IMG/VR virus record: IMGVR_UViG_3300006802_000105
Coordinates: 1 to 59,753 of that record
Length of the DNA: 59,753 bases
From: a virus
Reading direction: 5' to 3' (one strand)
In this document: positions 8,796 through 15,383 of the stretch, piece by piece
How positions within the stretch are numbered: the first letter of the stretch is position 1
Layout: the number at the start of each line of letters is the position of its first letter
The notes under the pieces: generated by a model
Database searches by the model: none
What the model was told of the DNA's origin: nothing
Seen by the model: only the letters and a program-made list of their open reading frames with translations
Program-made: the position numbers and the translations under genes

Positions 8796-9278
8796 ATGAG
8801 CTTTGCCTCCTTTTCCGGCCCCCTGCGCGTAGGTACGGTGCTGAACAACCCCGGTCGCAATGCTGGCCTTGTGGTTCTCTCTCAATCGTACGACTCTGGC
8901 AATCTGGCGGGCACCACGACGGGTAACTACGACGTAGCCGCAATGATTCTGCCCGCTGGGGCGCAGATCATCAACATCGTAATTGACCAAGTTGTCGCAG
9001 CCACGGTGGGAACGACCACCGTCTCTGTCGGAACCACGTCTGGCGGCGCTGAACTGTCCGCCGCTGTTGCTACCTCGCTTGGCGGGCGTTTTACGGGCAC
9101 CACGACCGCTGCAACGCAGTTGGCATGGCAGACTTCCACTTCGGCGGATACTACCGTCTACATTCGTAACGTAGTGGGCACTGGCACTCTGGGTGCTGGC
9201 CGCTTTATTGTCACGGTCAACTACGCGCAGAAGGCCGTGAGCGGCACGACGGCGATTGCTAACCCGGTCTCTGCTTAA
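8796..9278 (+). CDS. putative beta-rich virion protein
   Basis: 160 aa, almost devoid of Lys and Glu, rich in Thr, Val, Ala and Gly, and so probably a beta-sandwich virion protein. It starts MSFASFSGPLRVGTVLNN and has repeated short strands such as TVGTTTVSVGTTSGG. It is the first gene after the internal promoter. Its composition is close to the small protein encoded just downstream at 9319. Surface or neck decoration is possible; I see no diagnostic motif. Confidence 0.65.
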   Translation: MSFASFSGPLRVGTVLNNPGRNAGLVVLSQSYDSGNLAGTTTGNYDVAAMILPAGAQIINIVIDQVVAATVGTTTVSVGTTSGGAELSAAVATSLGGRFTGTTTAATQLAWQTSTSADTTVYIRNVVGTGTLGAGRFIVTVNYAQKAVSGTTAIANPVSA

Positions 9279-9283
9279 TTGAT

Positions 9284-9299
9284 GGGGGCTTCGGCCCCC
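9284..9299 (+). terminator. GC hairpin with UUCG loop
   Basis: GGGGGC-TTCG-GCCCCC, a perfect 6-bp stem, just after a stop codon. Only a weak T-run (TGTTTA) follows, so it may be a weak terminator or an mRNA-stabilising or processing hairpin. Confidence 0.5.
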
Positions 9300-9318
9300 T
9301 GTTTACAGGAGATTGAGC

Positions 9319-9597
9319 ATGATGCAAACCGACGTTAAATCCGGCGCTGCGGCTGCTGGAGCTACGACCACAATTTTTGCCGGACCCACCCGAATCAAGG
9401 GCGTGACGATCAGCTATCCTTCGGGCGGCACGGTTGTTCTGAACGACGGTACGGGCGGCACCGCCGTGTTCTCATTCACAGCCCCTGCTGCGATTGGTGC
9501 GCTAAATATCCTGTTCCCCGGCGAGGGCATCAAGTGCAACACTAACGTATCTGCGGTGTGCGCTGCAAGTACGACGGCTATTGTCTTTTATGGGTGA
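9319..9597 (+). CDS. small beta-rich virion protein (putative)
   Basis: 92 aa. I choose the ATG at 9319 because AGGAG at 9307-9311 is 7 bases upstream; a TTG at 9313 would be too close. The sequence is uncharged and rich in Thr, Ala and Gly, with KGVTISYPSGGTVVLNDGTGG, a pattern seen in small phage head or tail decoration proteins. No catalytic motif is visible. Confidence 0.65.
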   Translation: MMQTDVKSGAAAAGATTTIFAGPTRIKGVTISYPSGGTVVLNDGTGGTAVFSFTAPAAIGALNILFPGEGIKCNTNVSAVCAASTTAIVFYG

Positions 9598-9609
9598 GAC
9601 GGAGTAATC

Positions 9610-10188
9610 ATGGCTTTTCAACCGCCCCGGATACCCCTGCGCCCCGCCGAACCGTCGCGGGGAACACGAACCTCCGTACTTTCGCGTGGGGTACAACCTC
9701 CGCGTAGTACGCCTATGCCCCAGCAAGGCTCCGGGTCACCGACAAAGGGCCTCCCACCGCAACTAAGCCCCACACCCCTGCAAGGCTCCGGATTGCCATC
9801 ACCCGGCCTCACGGCGCAGCCAAGCCCCATGCCCCAGCAAGGCTCCGGGTCGCCGACAAAGGGCCTCCCGCCGCAGCCGCAGATGTCTGAATACGAGGCC
9901 GCAAAGCTGCAACGTAACCCCGGCGTGACGTTAGATCAGTTGCGGACCCCGACTCCCGTATCCCCGGAGGCTAAAGTAGCTGAGGCCGCTGCGGCGGCGC
10001 GTAACTACATGCCTAAGCCTTCGTCTTTCGTGTCTCCGGAGGATAAAGTAGCTGGGGCTACCGCAGCGGCAGGTAACTACATGCAGCCCCTTGGAGGGGG
10101 CATGAAAAAAGGTGGTAGCGTCAAGGGGTACAAGGCCGGTGGCCGCGTAACCGGCTACAGGGGCTACGGCATAGCCAAAAAGGTATGA
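9610..10188 (+). CDS. Pro/Gly-rich protein with C-terminal KKGGSV motif
   Basis: 192 aa. The first half is Pro/Ser/Gly-rich with an imperfect repeat around PMPQQGSGSPTKGLPPQ (twice exactly, once degenerate). The second half has two copies of a VSPE.KVA.A.AAA.NYM unit. The last 30 residues are basic and Gly-rich and begin GGGMKKGGSVKGYKAGGRV. Closely similar tails occur on the proteins encoded at 11222 and 12686. It is first in a cluster of small basic genes. Function is unknown; it looks disordered with a tagged C-terminus. Confidence 0.7.
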   Translation: MAFQPPRIPLRPAEPSRGTRTSVLSRGVQPPRSTPMPQQGSGSPTKGLPPQLSPTPLQGSGLPSPGLTAQPSPMPQQGSGSPTKGLPPQPQMSEYEAAKLQRNPGVTLDQLRTPTPVSPEAKVAEAAAAARNYMPKPSSFVSPEDKVAGATAAAGNYMQPLGGGMKKGGSVKGYKAGGRVTGYRGYGIAKKV

Positions 10189-10189
10189 C

Positions 10190-10444
10190 ATGGCTAAATC
10201 CCCGGCATGGCAGCGTAAGGAAGGCAAATCCGAGTCCGGCGGCTTGAACGCCAAGGGGCGGGCGTCCTACAACAAAGCTAACCCCGGTAAGCCGGGGTTG
10301 AAGGCACCGCAGCCTGAAGGCGGGCCGAGGCGGGACTCATTCTGTGCCCGGATGTCGGGCATGAAGAAGAAGCTAACCAGCGCCAAGACGGCGAACGATC
10401 CGAACAGCCGCATAAACAAAAGTCTGCGTGCGTGGAAGTGCTGA
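10190..10444 (+). CDS. DUF6321-like phage protein
   Basis: 84 aa, basic. It begins MAKSPAWQRKEGKSESGGLNAKGRASYNKANPGKPGLK and continues through RRDSFCARMSGMKKKL to a C-terminal LRAWKC. This order (AWQRKEG, GGLNAKGR.SYN, R..SF.ARM, SLRAW) is that of a small phage family which I associate with DUF6321; the family name is from memory. The role is unknown. Bases 10280-10299 inside the gene form a perfect 8-bp hairpin. Confidence 0.75.
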   Translation: MAKSPAWQRKEGKSESGGLNAKGRASYNKANPGKPGLKAPQPEGGPRRDSFCARMSGMKKKLTSAKTANDPNSRINKSLRAWKC

Positions 10445-10445
10445 C

Positions 10446-10631
10446 ATGAAAGAGAATCTTTCGCACCTTGGTGATAACGCAAAGCACATCATCGATGTCT
10501 TGTCGATTGCCACAGTTATAGGAACTCTGGCAGAGATGTTACCTTCCATAGCCGCGCTCTTCACCATCATCTGGACCGGAATCCGTATCTGGGAAACCGA
10601 CACCGTACAGCGTTTGTTTGGGAGAAAGTAA
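10446..10631 (+). CDS. small membrane protein, possible holin
   Basis: 61 aa from the ATG at 10446. A hydrophobic stretch (HIIDVLSIATVIGTLAEMLPSIAALFTIIWTGIRIW, about residues 14-49) can form one long or two short membrane helices. It ends in a charged tail TVQRLFGRK. The 'IIWTGIRIWET.TVQ' ending recalls small holin-like proteins of podoviruses. A second holin candidate is present at 21658, so this one may have another membrane role. The ATG lies 2 bases after the previous stop, and its TAA overlaps the next ATG. Confidence 0.6.
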   Translation: MKENLSHLGDNAKHIIDVLSIATVIGTLAEMLPSIAALFTIIWTGIRIWETDTVQRLFGRK

Positions 10632-10999
10632 TGCCCTCCTCTTCCAAAGCGCAACACAACTTCATGGCGGCTATTGCACACTCACCGTCATTTGCCAAGA
10701 AAGCTGGCGTTCCTATGAGTGTGGGTAAAGACTTCACAGCGGCTGATAAGGGCCGCAAATTTGCAAAAGGCGGTGATGCTATGGCTACCAAGGGTATGAA
10801 CCTGTTCAAGGGTAAGGAGACTTACGGCGAAGAGCTTAAGGAAGCCAAGGCCATCAAGTCCGGCAAGATTACTCCGCAGCAGTACGCGCGGGGTGAGAAG
10901 ATGGAAGAGGCCAAGAAGATGGCTAAAGGTGGTGGTGTAGAGTCCAAGGGTAAAACCAAGGGCAAGATGATCGCTATGAAGAAAGGTGGGAAGTGCTAA
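10631..10999 (+). CDS. basic protein with SSKAQHNFMAA N-terminus and KKGG tail
   Basis: 122 aa, very Lys-rich. The first 40 residues (SSSKAQHNFMAAIAHSPSFAKKAG, then DFTAADKGRKF) match a small family common in phages and reminiscent of DUF3008. The rest includes AKGGDAMATKG, MAKGGGVESKG and a terminal MKKGGKC, so it carries three of the Gly-Gly motifs repeated through this cluster. Function is unknown. It starts at the stop of the membrane protein and ends overlapping the next ATG (TAATG). Confidence 0.7.
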   Translation: MPSSSKAQHNFMAAIAHSPSFAKKAGVPMSVGKDFTAADKGRKFAKGGDAMATKGMNLFKGKETYGEELKEAKAIKSGKITPQQYARGEKMEEAKKMAKGGGVESKGKTKGKMIAMKKGGKC

Positions 11000-11211
11000 T
11001 GGGACGCCCTACAGACCAAGAGATTAAAGATATCATCAACGCGCCTAAGCTTGAGAAGGCGTATCAAAAATCTTTGACCTCCACCGAAGAAGCCCCTATG
11101 GATACCCCATCCCCCCTGCGGGACAAGATTCGCGGGCAGCGCGGCTACGCCAAAGGCGGCTCTATTGATGGGTGCGCTCAACGCGGTAAGACTCGCGGCA
11201 GGATTTGCTGA
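10999..11211 (+). CDS. small basic protein with KGGS motif
   Basis: 70 aa, starting at the ATG of TAATG at 10999. An acidic-neutral N-terminal half (PTDQEIKDIINAPKLEKAYQKSL) is followed by a basic tail KIRGQRGYAKGGSIDGCAQRGKTRGRIC. The tail contains the cluster motif (AKGGSI) and two Cys. No known family is recognised. Confidence 0.7.
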   Translation: MGRPTDQEIKDIINAPKLEKAYQKSLTSTEEAPMDTPSPLRDKIRGQRGYAKGGSIDGCAQRGKTRGRIC

Positions 11212-11221
11212 AAGGCAATGT

Positions 11222-11743
11222 ATGGGACGCCTTAATAAGCCTGAAATTCCCGGGTATCGGTATCGGTCTCCGGGGCAGACAAATGCAAACGACCTCACGC
11301 CAAATTTGTATGAGGACGTAGTCGCGTCTCAGAGAGCCGATGCCGACCGCATTAAACGCGGCCTAGATACCGCCGATACCCGCCCCCAGAACCGTACGCG
11401 GTCCCAAGAGGCTGGGGGTAGAGCTATTCTTCGTTCGGTAGGCAGAGCAGGGTTAGCTAACGCAGCGCTGCAAGGCGGCTATGATCTGGGTAGGGATATT
11501 GACGAGCGTACCGGGCTTGGAAAAAGTTTAGTTAATAAGTCTAGCGTTCTTAAGTCAATTGCAGACAAACTAGGTAGTAGCAGCCGCGTAGAGTTGTCAG
11601 AAGACGCTAAAGACCGAATTGCCCACGAGGAAAATTCTAAAGCGCTGCGTGACATAGACGCAGAACGTACCGGTATGAAAAAAGGCGGTTCTGTAAAAGG
11701 CTGGGGAATGGCACGCGGAGCGCGGTCAGCGAAAATCGTATGA
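11222..11743 (+). CDS. hypothetical protein with C-terminal KKGGSVKGWGMARG motif
   Basis: 173 aa from the ATG at 11222, with AAAGG at 6 bases. The N-terminal half is polar (GRLNKPEIPGYRYRSPGQTN). An Ala/Gly helix (SVGRAGLANAALQGGYDLG) follows, then a charged region. The C-terminus is MKKGGSVKGWGMARGARSAK, nearly the same as the end of the protein at 12686. Bases 11510-11650 are noticeably AT-richer than the flanks. Function is unknown; the shared tail suggests a common partner or destination. Confidence 0.7.
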   Translation: MGRLNKPEIPGYRYRSPGQTNANDLTPNLYEDVVASQRADADRIKRGLDTADTRPQNRTRSQEAGGRAILRSVGRAGLANAALQGGYDLGRDIDERTGLGKSLVNKSSVLKSIADKLGSSSRVELSEDAKDRIAHEENSKALRDIDAERTGMKKGGSVKGWGMARGARSAKIV

Positions 11744-11988
11744 GACCGTCCCGTGGGATGGGGGCTATCGCCCCCTCCAAAATGCCGAGGGGCACGCGCA
11801 AGGCGAGGCGTGACAATACGGACTTCACGCAGTATGCGGAAGGCGGGGAGGTTGGGCTGTATGCAAACATCAACGCAAAGCGTAGGCGAATCGCTCAGGG
11901 CTCTGGCGAAAAAATGCGCTCTGTGGGGCAAAAGGGTGCGCCTACAGCTAGTGCTTTCAGGCAATCTGCGAAGACGGCTAAAGGGTAA
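11740..11988 (+). CDS. small basic hypothetical protein
   Basis: 82 aa. The ATG overlaps the previous stop (ATGA). It is Arg/Lys-rich, with SKMPRGTRKARRDN near the start and a central YAEGGEVGLYANI, which carries the Gly-Gly core of the cluster motif. The tail is basic and Ser/Ala-rich. A frame starting at 11753 is also open over the same DNA, but this frame has the motif and the coupled start, so I prefer it. Confidence 0.6.
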   Translation: MRPSRGMGAIAPSKMPRGTRKARRDNTDFTQYAEGGEVGLYANINAKRRRIAQGSGEKMRSVGQKGAPTASAFRQSAKTAKG

Positions 11989-11991
11989 GTA

Positions 11992-12684
11992 ATGGCAACC
12001 TCTGGAACGTCTACCTTCAACCTAGACCTCAGTGAGATAGTTGAGGAAGCGTTTGAGCGCTGCGGCTCGGAGCTACGCTCGGGTTACGACCTTCGCACGG
12101 CTAGGCGGTCCATGAACCTGCTGTTTGCAGACTGGGCGAATCGCGGGATTAACATGTGGACTATCGAGCAAGGCTCGATCCCACTGGTGCAGGGGACTGC
12201 AACATACTCGCTGCCGGACGCCACCGTTGACCTGATTGAGCATGTCATCCGCACTGGAGCGGGGAGCGTATCGACGCAAGCAGACCTGACCATTACCCGG
12301 ATTAGTGTATCTACGTACTCCAGCATCCCGAACAAGCTGACGCAAGCTAGGCCAATCCAGATCCTGATTAACCGTTTGGAGGCCCCGAGCGTGACCGTTT
12401 GGCCCGTGCTAGATGGGTCGCAGGCGTACACTTTGGTGTACTGGAGGCTGCGCAGGATTCAGGATGCAGGCAACGGCGTGAACACGATGGATGTGCCGTT
12501 TCGCATGATTCCAGCAATGGTGGCGGGCTTGGCGTACTACCTGTCCATGAAACTCCCCGGTGCGCTAGACCGGATGCAGATGCTCAAAGCCCAGTATGAC
12601 GAGGCATGGAACCAAGCATCTGACGAAGACCGCGACAAGGCTGCGGTGCGGTTTGTACCCCGACAGATGTTTATAGGGGGGTGA
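11992..12684 (+). CDS. head-tail adaptor / tail tubular protein A-like
   Basis: 230 aa. It has a helical N-terminus (LDLSEIVEEAFERCGSELRSGYDLRTARRSMNLLFADWANRGINMWTI), then a beta-rich middle with TYSLPDATVDLIE and YTLVYWRLRRIQD, then a helical end (RMIPAMVAGLAYYLSMKLPG). This build is that of podovirus adaptor proteins placed between portal and nozzle, such as T7 gp11. It would sit below the portal ring. The call is by architecture and synteny. A second adaptor-like gene is at 13879. Confidence 0.65.
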   Translation: MATSGTSTFNLDLSEIVEEAFERCGSELRSGYDLRTARRSMNLLFADWANRGINMWTIEQGSIPLVQGTATYSLPDATVDLIEHVIRTGAGSVSTQADLTITRISVSTYSSIPNKLTQARPIQILINRLEAPSVTVWPVLDGSQAYTLVYWRLRRIQDAGNGVNTMDVPFRMIPAMVAGLAYYLSMKLPGALDRMQMLKAQYDEAWNQASDEDRDKAAVRFVPRQMFIGG

Positions 12685-12685
12685 T

Positions 12686-13123
12686 ATGAGTGACTCCGAC
12701 GAAAACATCGTCATGCGAACGCATAAGTACCTCAAGAATAACCACCCCCTTGCGTACGAGGCGGCACAGATTTTTCCGCCGGTTGGCATGACCGCAGCCG
12801 CCCTAGAAGGCGCGGACGCAATAAAAGCCGGGGACTACAACGAACTTGCAAAAGCGGCCCTGTCCGCAATCCCTGTTACTAGGGCGTATCGTGTTGGTGA
12901 CAGAGTGGCCCGGGCGGCAAGAGATGTCGTTGGCTCTGGAACTGCTTTGCAGAAAGCCAAAAAAGTAGTCGGCAAAGCGGGTGCTGGAGAGAACGTAGCG
13001 GAAGCTGGCGAAGCAGGATACAAACAAGGTGAACTGGCAAAAGGTGAGCAGGACTATAAGCGCGGTGGTTCTGTGCGCGGCTGGGGCATGGCTCGTGGCG
13101 CGAAGAAAGCTAAGTACCGATGA
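12686..13123 (+). CDS. hypothetical protein with C-terminal RGGSVRGWGMARG motif
   Basis: 145 aa. The N-terminal 70 residues are reminiscent of a membrane-active or toxin-pre-domain-like segment (NHPLAYEAAQIFPPVGMTAAALEGADAI). A basic Ala/Gly-rich stretch follows, then the shared tail YKRGGSVRGWGMARGAKKAK. It lies between the two adaptor genes. The same tail at 11222 suggests duplication or domain shuffling. Function is unknown. Confidence 0.7.
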   Translation: MSDSDENIVMRTHKYLKNNHPLAYEAAQIFPPVGMTAAALEGADAIKAGDYNELAKAALSAIPVTRAYRVGDRVARAARDVVGSGTALQKAKKVVGKAGAGENVAEAGEAGYKQGELAKGEQDYKRGGSVRGWGMARGAKKAKYR

Positions 13124-13476
13124 GTAATCGGTTTACCCTTGGCAATAAGGCTATCGCGGAGTGCGATAGGTGCGGCATTCGAGTCAAGCTGAAAGACCTG
13201 AAGAAGCTCATCATCAAGACGAAGCAGACATCCATAAAGGTTTGCAATGAGTGTTGGGAAGAAGATCATCCGCAGTTGCAACTTGGTATGTACCCGGTTG
13301 CTGATCCACAGGCTGTTCGTGAGCCACGTCCTGATTTTGCTGGGTACGTTCAGAACCGGGACATTCAGTGGGGCTGGAATCCTGTAGGTGGGTCGAAGTT
13401 CTTTGATTCCGTGCTAACGCCAAATACCTTGGTGTCAGTCGGTTATGTTGGTATAGTTACGGTGCAAACCTCTTAG
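13120..13476 (+). CDS. zinc-ribbon protein
   Basis: 118 aa, coupled by an ATGA overlap to the previous gene. Two Cys pairs (C15/C18 and C42/C45, CDRC and CNEC) separated by 23 residues form a clear zinc-ribbon. It is followed by EEDHPQLQLGMYPVADPQ.VREPRPD. Proteins of this form occur beside tail adaptor genes in many phages. The C-terminal part (WGWNPVGG, then a hydrophobic VSVGYVGIVTVQTS end) may be a virion beta-strand. The exact role is unknown. Confidence 0.75.
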   Translation: MSNRFTLGNKAIAECDRCGIRVKLKDLKKLIIKTKQTSIKVCNECWEEDHPQLQLGMYPVADPQAVREPRPDFAGYVQNRDIQWGWNPVGGSKFFDSVLTPNTLVSVGYVGIVTVQTS

Positions 13477-13484
13477 GAGACGAT

Positions 13485-13619
13485 ATGGCTACTCAAGGTG
13501 CAAAGACCGCTCCCATCCAAAAGGGTGGCAAGGGTGGATTCGGCGGCAAAACCAACGAAGACATGAAGAAACTTGGCCGCAATCTGGCTAAGGTCGCTGC
13601 TCAAAAAAGGGGCAAGTAA
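13485..13619 (+). CDS. 44-residue Lys/Gly-rich protein
   Basis: A short gene in the gap between 13476 and 13619. The ATG at 13485 follows a Shine-Dalgarno sequence (AGGAG, 13475-13479), and the TAA overlaps the next ATG (TAATG). The product is 44 aa, starts MATQGAKTAPIQKGGKGGFG and ends KRGK. It is strongly basic, with the KGGKGG version of the cluster motif. Sequence, start signals and overlap all support a real gene. Confidence 0.7.
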   Translation: MATQGAKTAPIQKGGKGGFGGKTNEDMKKLGRNLAKVAAQKRGK

Positions 13620-13882
13620 TGGCTACGTTTAGCAAAAAGATGATGGGCAAGGAAGTCGGCAACGCTGCCGTCTACGCCAAGCCGCACACTATGAGTGGTG
13701 GAAAAGTCAGCCTGAAGAACGCTGGGTACGACGGCGGGGATCGCGGCACGCTCGACGACCTAGCAGTATCTGTGGGCGGCGTCCGCAGCCAGCCGTACAA
13801 GGAGCCAAAGACCAACGGCATTAAAATCCGGGGTACGGGCGCGGCTACCAAAGGTGTAATGGCTAGAGGACCGATGGCGTGA
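13619..13882 (+). CDS. small basic hypothetical protein
   Basis: 87 aa, starting at the ATG that overlaps the previous stop. It begins MATFSKKMMGKEVGNAAVYAK, has a Gly/Asp-rich middle (NAGYDGGDRGTLDD), and ends in a basic Gly-rich tail IKIRGTGAATKGVMARG. The 'MARG' ending resembles the tails of the proteins at 11222 and 12686. It overlaps the GTG start of the adaptor gene by 4 bases. Function is unknown. Confidence 0.7.
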   Translation: MATFSKKMMGKEVGNAAVYAKPHTMSGGKVSLKNAGYDGGDRGTLDDLAVSVGGVRSQPYKEPKTNGIKIRGTGAATKGVMARGPMA

Positions 13883-14532
13883 ACTACGCTGACTTGTGTG
13901 CCAATATCGCTGATATCTGTGAAAACCAATTCACAGCGGACGAGTACAAGCTGTTTACGCAGCAGACCGAGCAGCGCATATACAACACAGTTCAGCTTCC
14001 TTCGCTTCGCAAGAACGTCACGGGGACTTTGACGGCCAATAACAAGTACCTGTCTGCCCCGTTGGACTTCTTGTCCGCCTTCTCTCTTGCCATCATCGAC
14101 CCGGTTACGCAGGACTACACGTATCTCCTGAACAAGGATGTGAACTTCATCCGCGAAGCCTATCCGTCAGCAGCGGATACTGGAGCGCCCCGGTACTACG
14201 CCATCTTTGGCCCCCGTTCTGACCTAGCTAAAGAGTTGAGCTTTATCGTTGGCCCGACTCCAGACGTTGCGTACGCGGCGGAACTGCACTACTACTTCTA
14301 CCCGGAGAGCATTGTCACTGCCAGCGAGACGTGGCTCGGCGACAACTTTGACTCGGCGCTACTGAACGGTGCGCTGGTTGAGGCTATTCGCTTCATGAAG
14401 GGCGAACAGGATATGGTCAAGCTGTACCAAGATATGTACGCGCAGTCCATTGCTCTGCTCAAGAACCTTGGCGACGGCAAGCTGCGGCAAGATGCATACC
14501 GGGACGGGCAGCTTCGGATTGAGGTGAACTGA
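13879..14532 (+). CDS. phage adaptor / tail-completion protein (putative)
   Basis: 217 aa with a GTG start overlapping the previous stop (GTGA). An N-terminal helix pair (LCANIADICENQFTADEYKLFTQQTEQRIYNTVQLPSLRK) precedes a beta-rich core (NNKYLSAPLDFLSAFSLAII, HYYFYPESI). It ends in a helical region typical of podovirus head-tail connector proteins (DSALLNGALVEAIRFMKGEQDMVKLYQDMYAQSI). With the gene at 11992 it probably forms the connector/tail-tube interface. The assignment is from architecture, not from a unique motif. Confidence 0.65.
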   Translation: MNYADLCANIADICENQFTADEYKLFTQQTEQRIYNTVQLPSLRKNVTGTLTANNKYLSAPLDFLSAFSLAIIDPVTQDYTYLLNKDVNFIREAYPSAADTGAPRYYAIFGPRSDLAKELSFIVGPTPDVAYAAELHYYFYPESIVTASETWLGDNFDSALLNGALVEAIRFMKGEQDMVKLYQDMYAQSIALLKNLGDGKLRQDAYRDGQLRIEVN

Positions 14533-14960
14533 TGGCAATCACCCAAGGCCAGACTGACAGCTTCAAGGCGGAGCTTCCGCAGGCGGTGCATGACCTCCTG
14601 ACGGACGTAATCAAGATCGCCCTGTACACAAGTAGCGCTTCGCTGGATCAGACGACGACCGCCTACACGAGCGCAGACGAAGTTGTAGCGTCGGGGTACA
14701 CCGCTGGCGGGGTGCAGCTTACGGGCGTGACGATAAACACCGCAGTTACCCCGTCGGCGCGGACTACGTATATAGACTTTAACGACGCATCTTGGACAGC
14801 GGCACTTACCGCCCGGGGCGCGTTGATTTACAATTCCAGCAAGGGCGGCAAGTCAATCGCGGTGCTGGACTTTGGGGCTGACAAAACGTCAACCACCACC
14901 TTTTTGGTCACTATGCCTGCCAACGCCGCAGACAGCGCGGTGATCCGAATGGTCACTTAG
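14532..14960 (+). CDS. tail or fibre-associated structural protein
   Basis: 142 aa, beginning MAITQGQTDSFKAELPQAVHDL, followed by a Thr/Ala/Val-rich beta domain (VIKIALYTSSASLDQTTTAYTS, then GYTAGGVQLTG). It shares the general plan of the next gene's product: a short helical N-terminus, a 'GYTAGG' turn and a beta-sandwich. The start overlaps the adaptor stop (TGATG). It is likely a small virion protein of the tail. Confidence 0.7.
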   Translation: MAITQGQTDSFKAELPQAVHDLLTDVIKIALYTSSASLDQTTTAYTSADEVVASGYTAGGVQLTGVTINTAVTPSARTTYIDFNDASWTAALTARGALIYNSSKGGKSIAVLDFGADKTSTTTFLVTMPANAADSAVIRMVT

Positions 14961-14969
14961 GAGCTATAA

Positions 14970-15380
14970 ATGGCAGTATATAACAAGTACACGTCGGCGA
15001 TTGAGCCGCTGTTGGAAGGCATTAACGCGGGTTCGGATGCGTGGAAAGTAGCCCTTGCCGCCACGGTCAACGCTGCGGATACCACGTTTACCCCCGGTAC
15101 GACTGATCTTGCGACGGGCGGTGGGTATACCGCAGGGGGGAATGCTGCTACGGTAACGTCCGCAACTGTGTCCACAGGTATATATACCCTGATACTCAGC
15201 AGCCCCGCTGTGTGGACTGCTACGGGTGCGGGCTTCACCTTCCGGTACGCCATCCTCTGGGACTCCACGACCAGCACCCCTGTCGGGTACTGGGACTACG
15301 GCTCTTCGCAGGCGGTTGCCGCTGGCGAAACCGTTACGGTGACTCTCAACGGCACTACCGGCGTCTTCCAAGCAACCTGA
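14970..15380 (+). CDS. tail or fibre-associated structural protein, relative of the preceding one
   Basis: 136 aa. The order of elements mirrors the upstream protein: a helical start (YNKYTSAIEPLLEGINAG), WKVALAATVNA, GGGYTAGGNAATVTSAT, a WTATGAGFTF strand and a final strand TVTLNGTTGVFQAT. It is probably an ancient duplicate used in the same tail or fibre assembly. A ribosome site (TTAGGAG) lies before the ATG. No receptor-binding motif is visible. Confidence 0.7.
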   Translation: MAVYNKYTSAIEPLLEGINAGSDAWKVALAATVNAADTTFTPGTTDLATGGGYTAGGNAATVTSATVSTGIYTLILSSPAVWTATGAGFTFRYAILWDSTTSTPVGYWDYGSSQAVAAGETVTVTLNGTTGVFQAT

Positions 15381-15383
15381 TAA

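Noticed and set aside
10280-10299. Perfect 8-bp hairpin AACCCCGG-TAAG-CCGGGGTT
   Set aside because: It lies in the middle of a coding sequence (Asn-Pro-Gly-Lys-Pro-Gly) with no T-run, so I do not call it a terminator.
11753-11992. 79-residue frame overlapping the 82-residue gene at 11740
   Set aside because: Low-complexity Arg/Leu content. The 11740 frame has the coupled ATGA start and the Gly-Gly motif.
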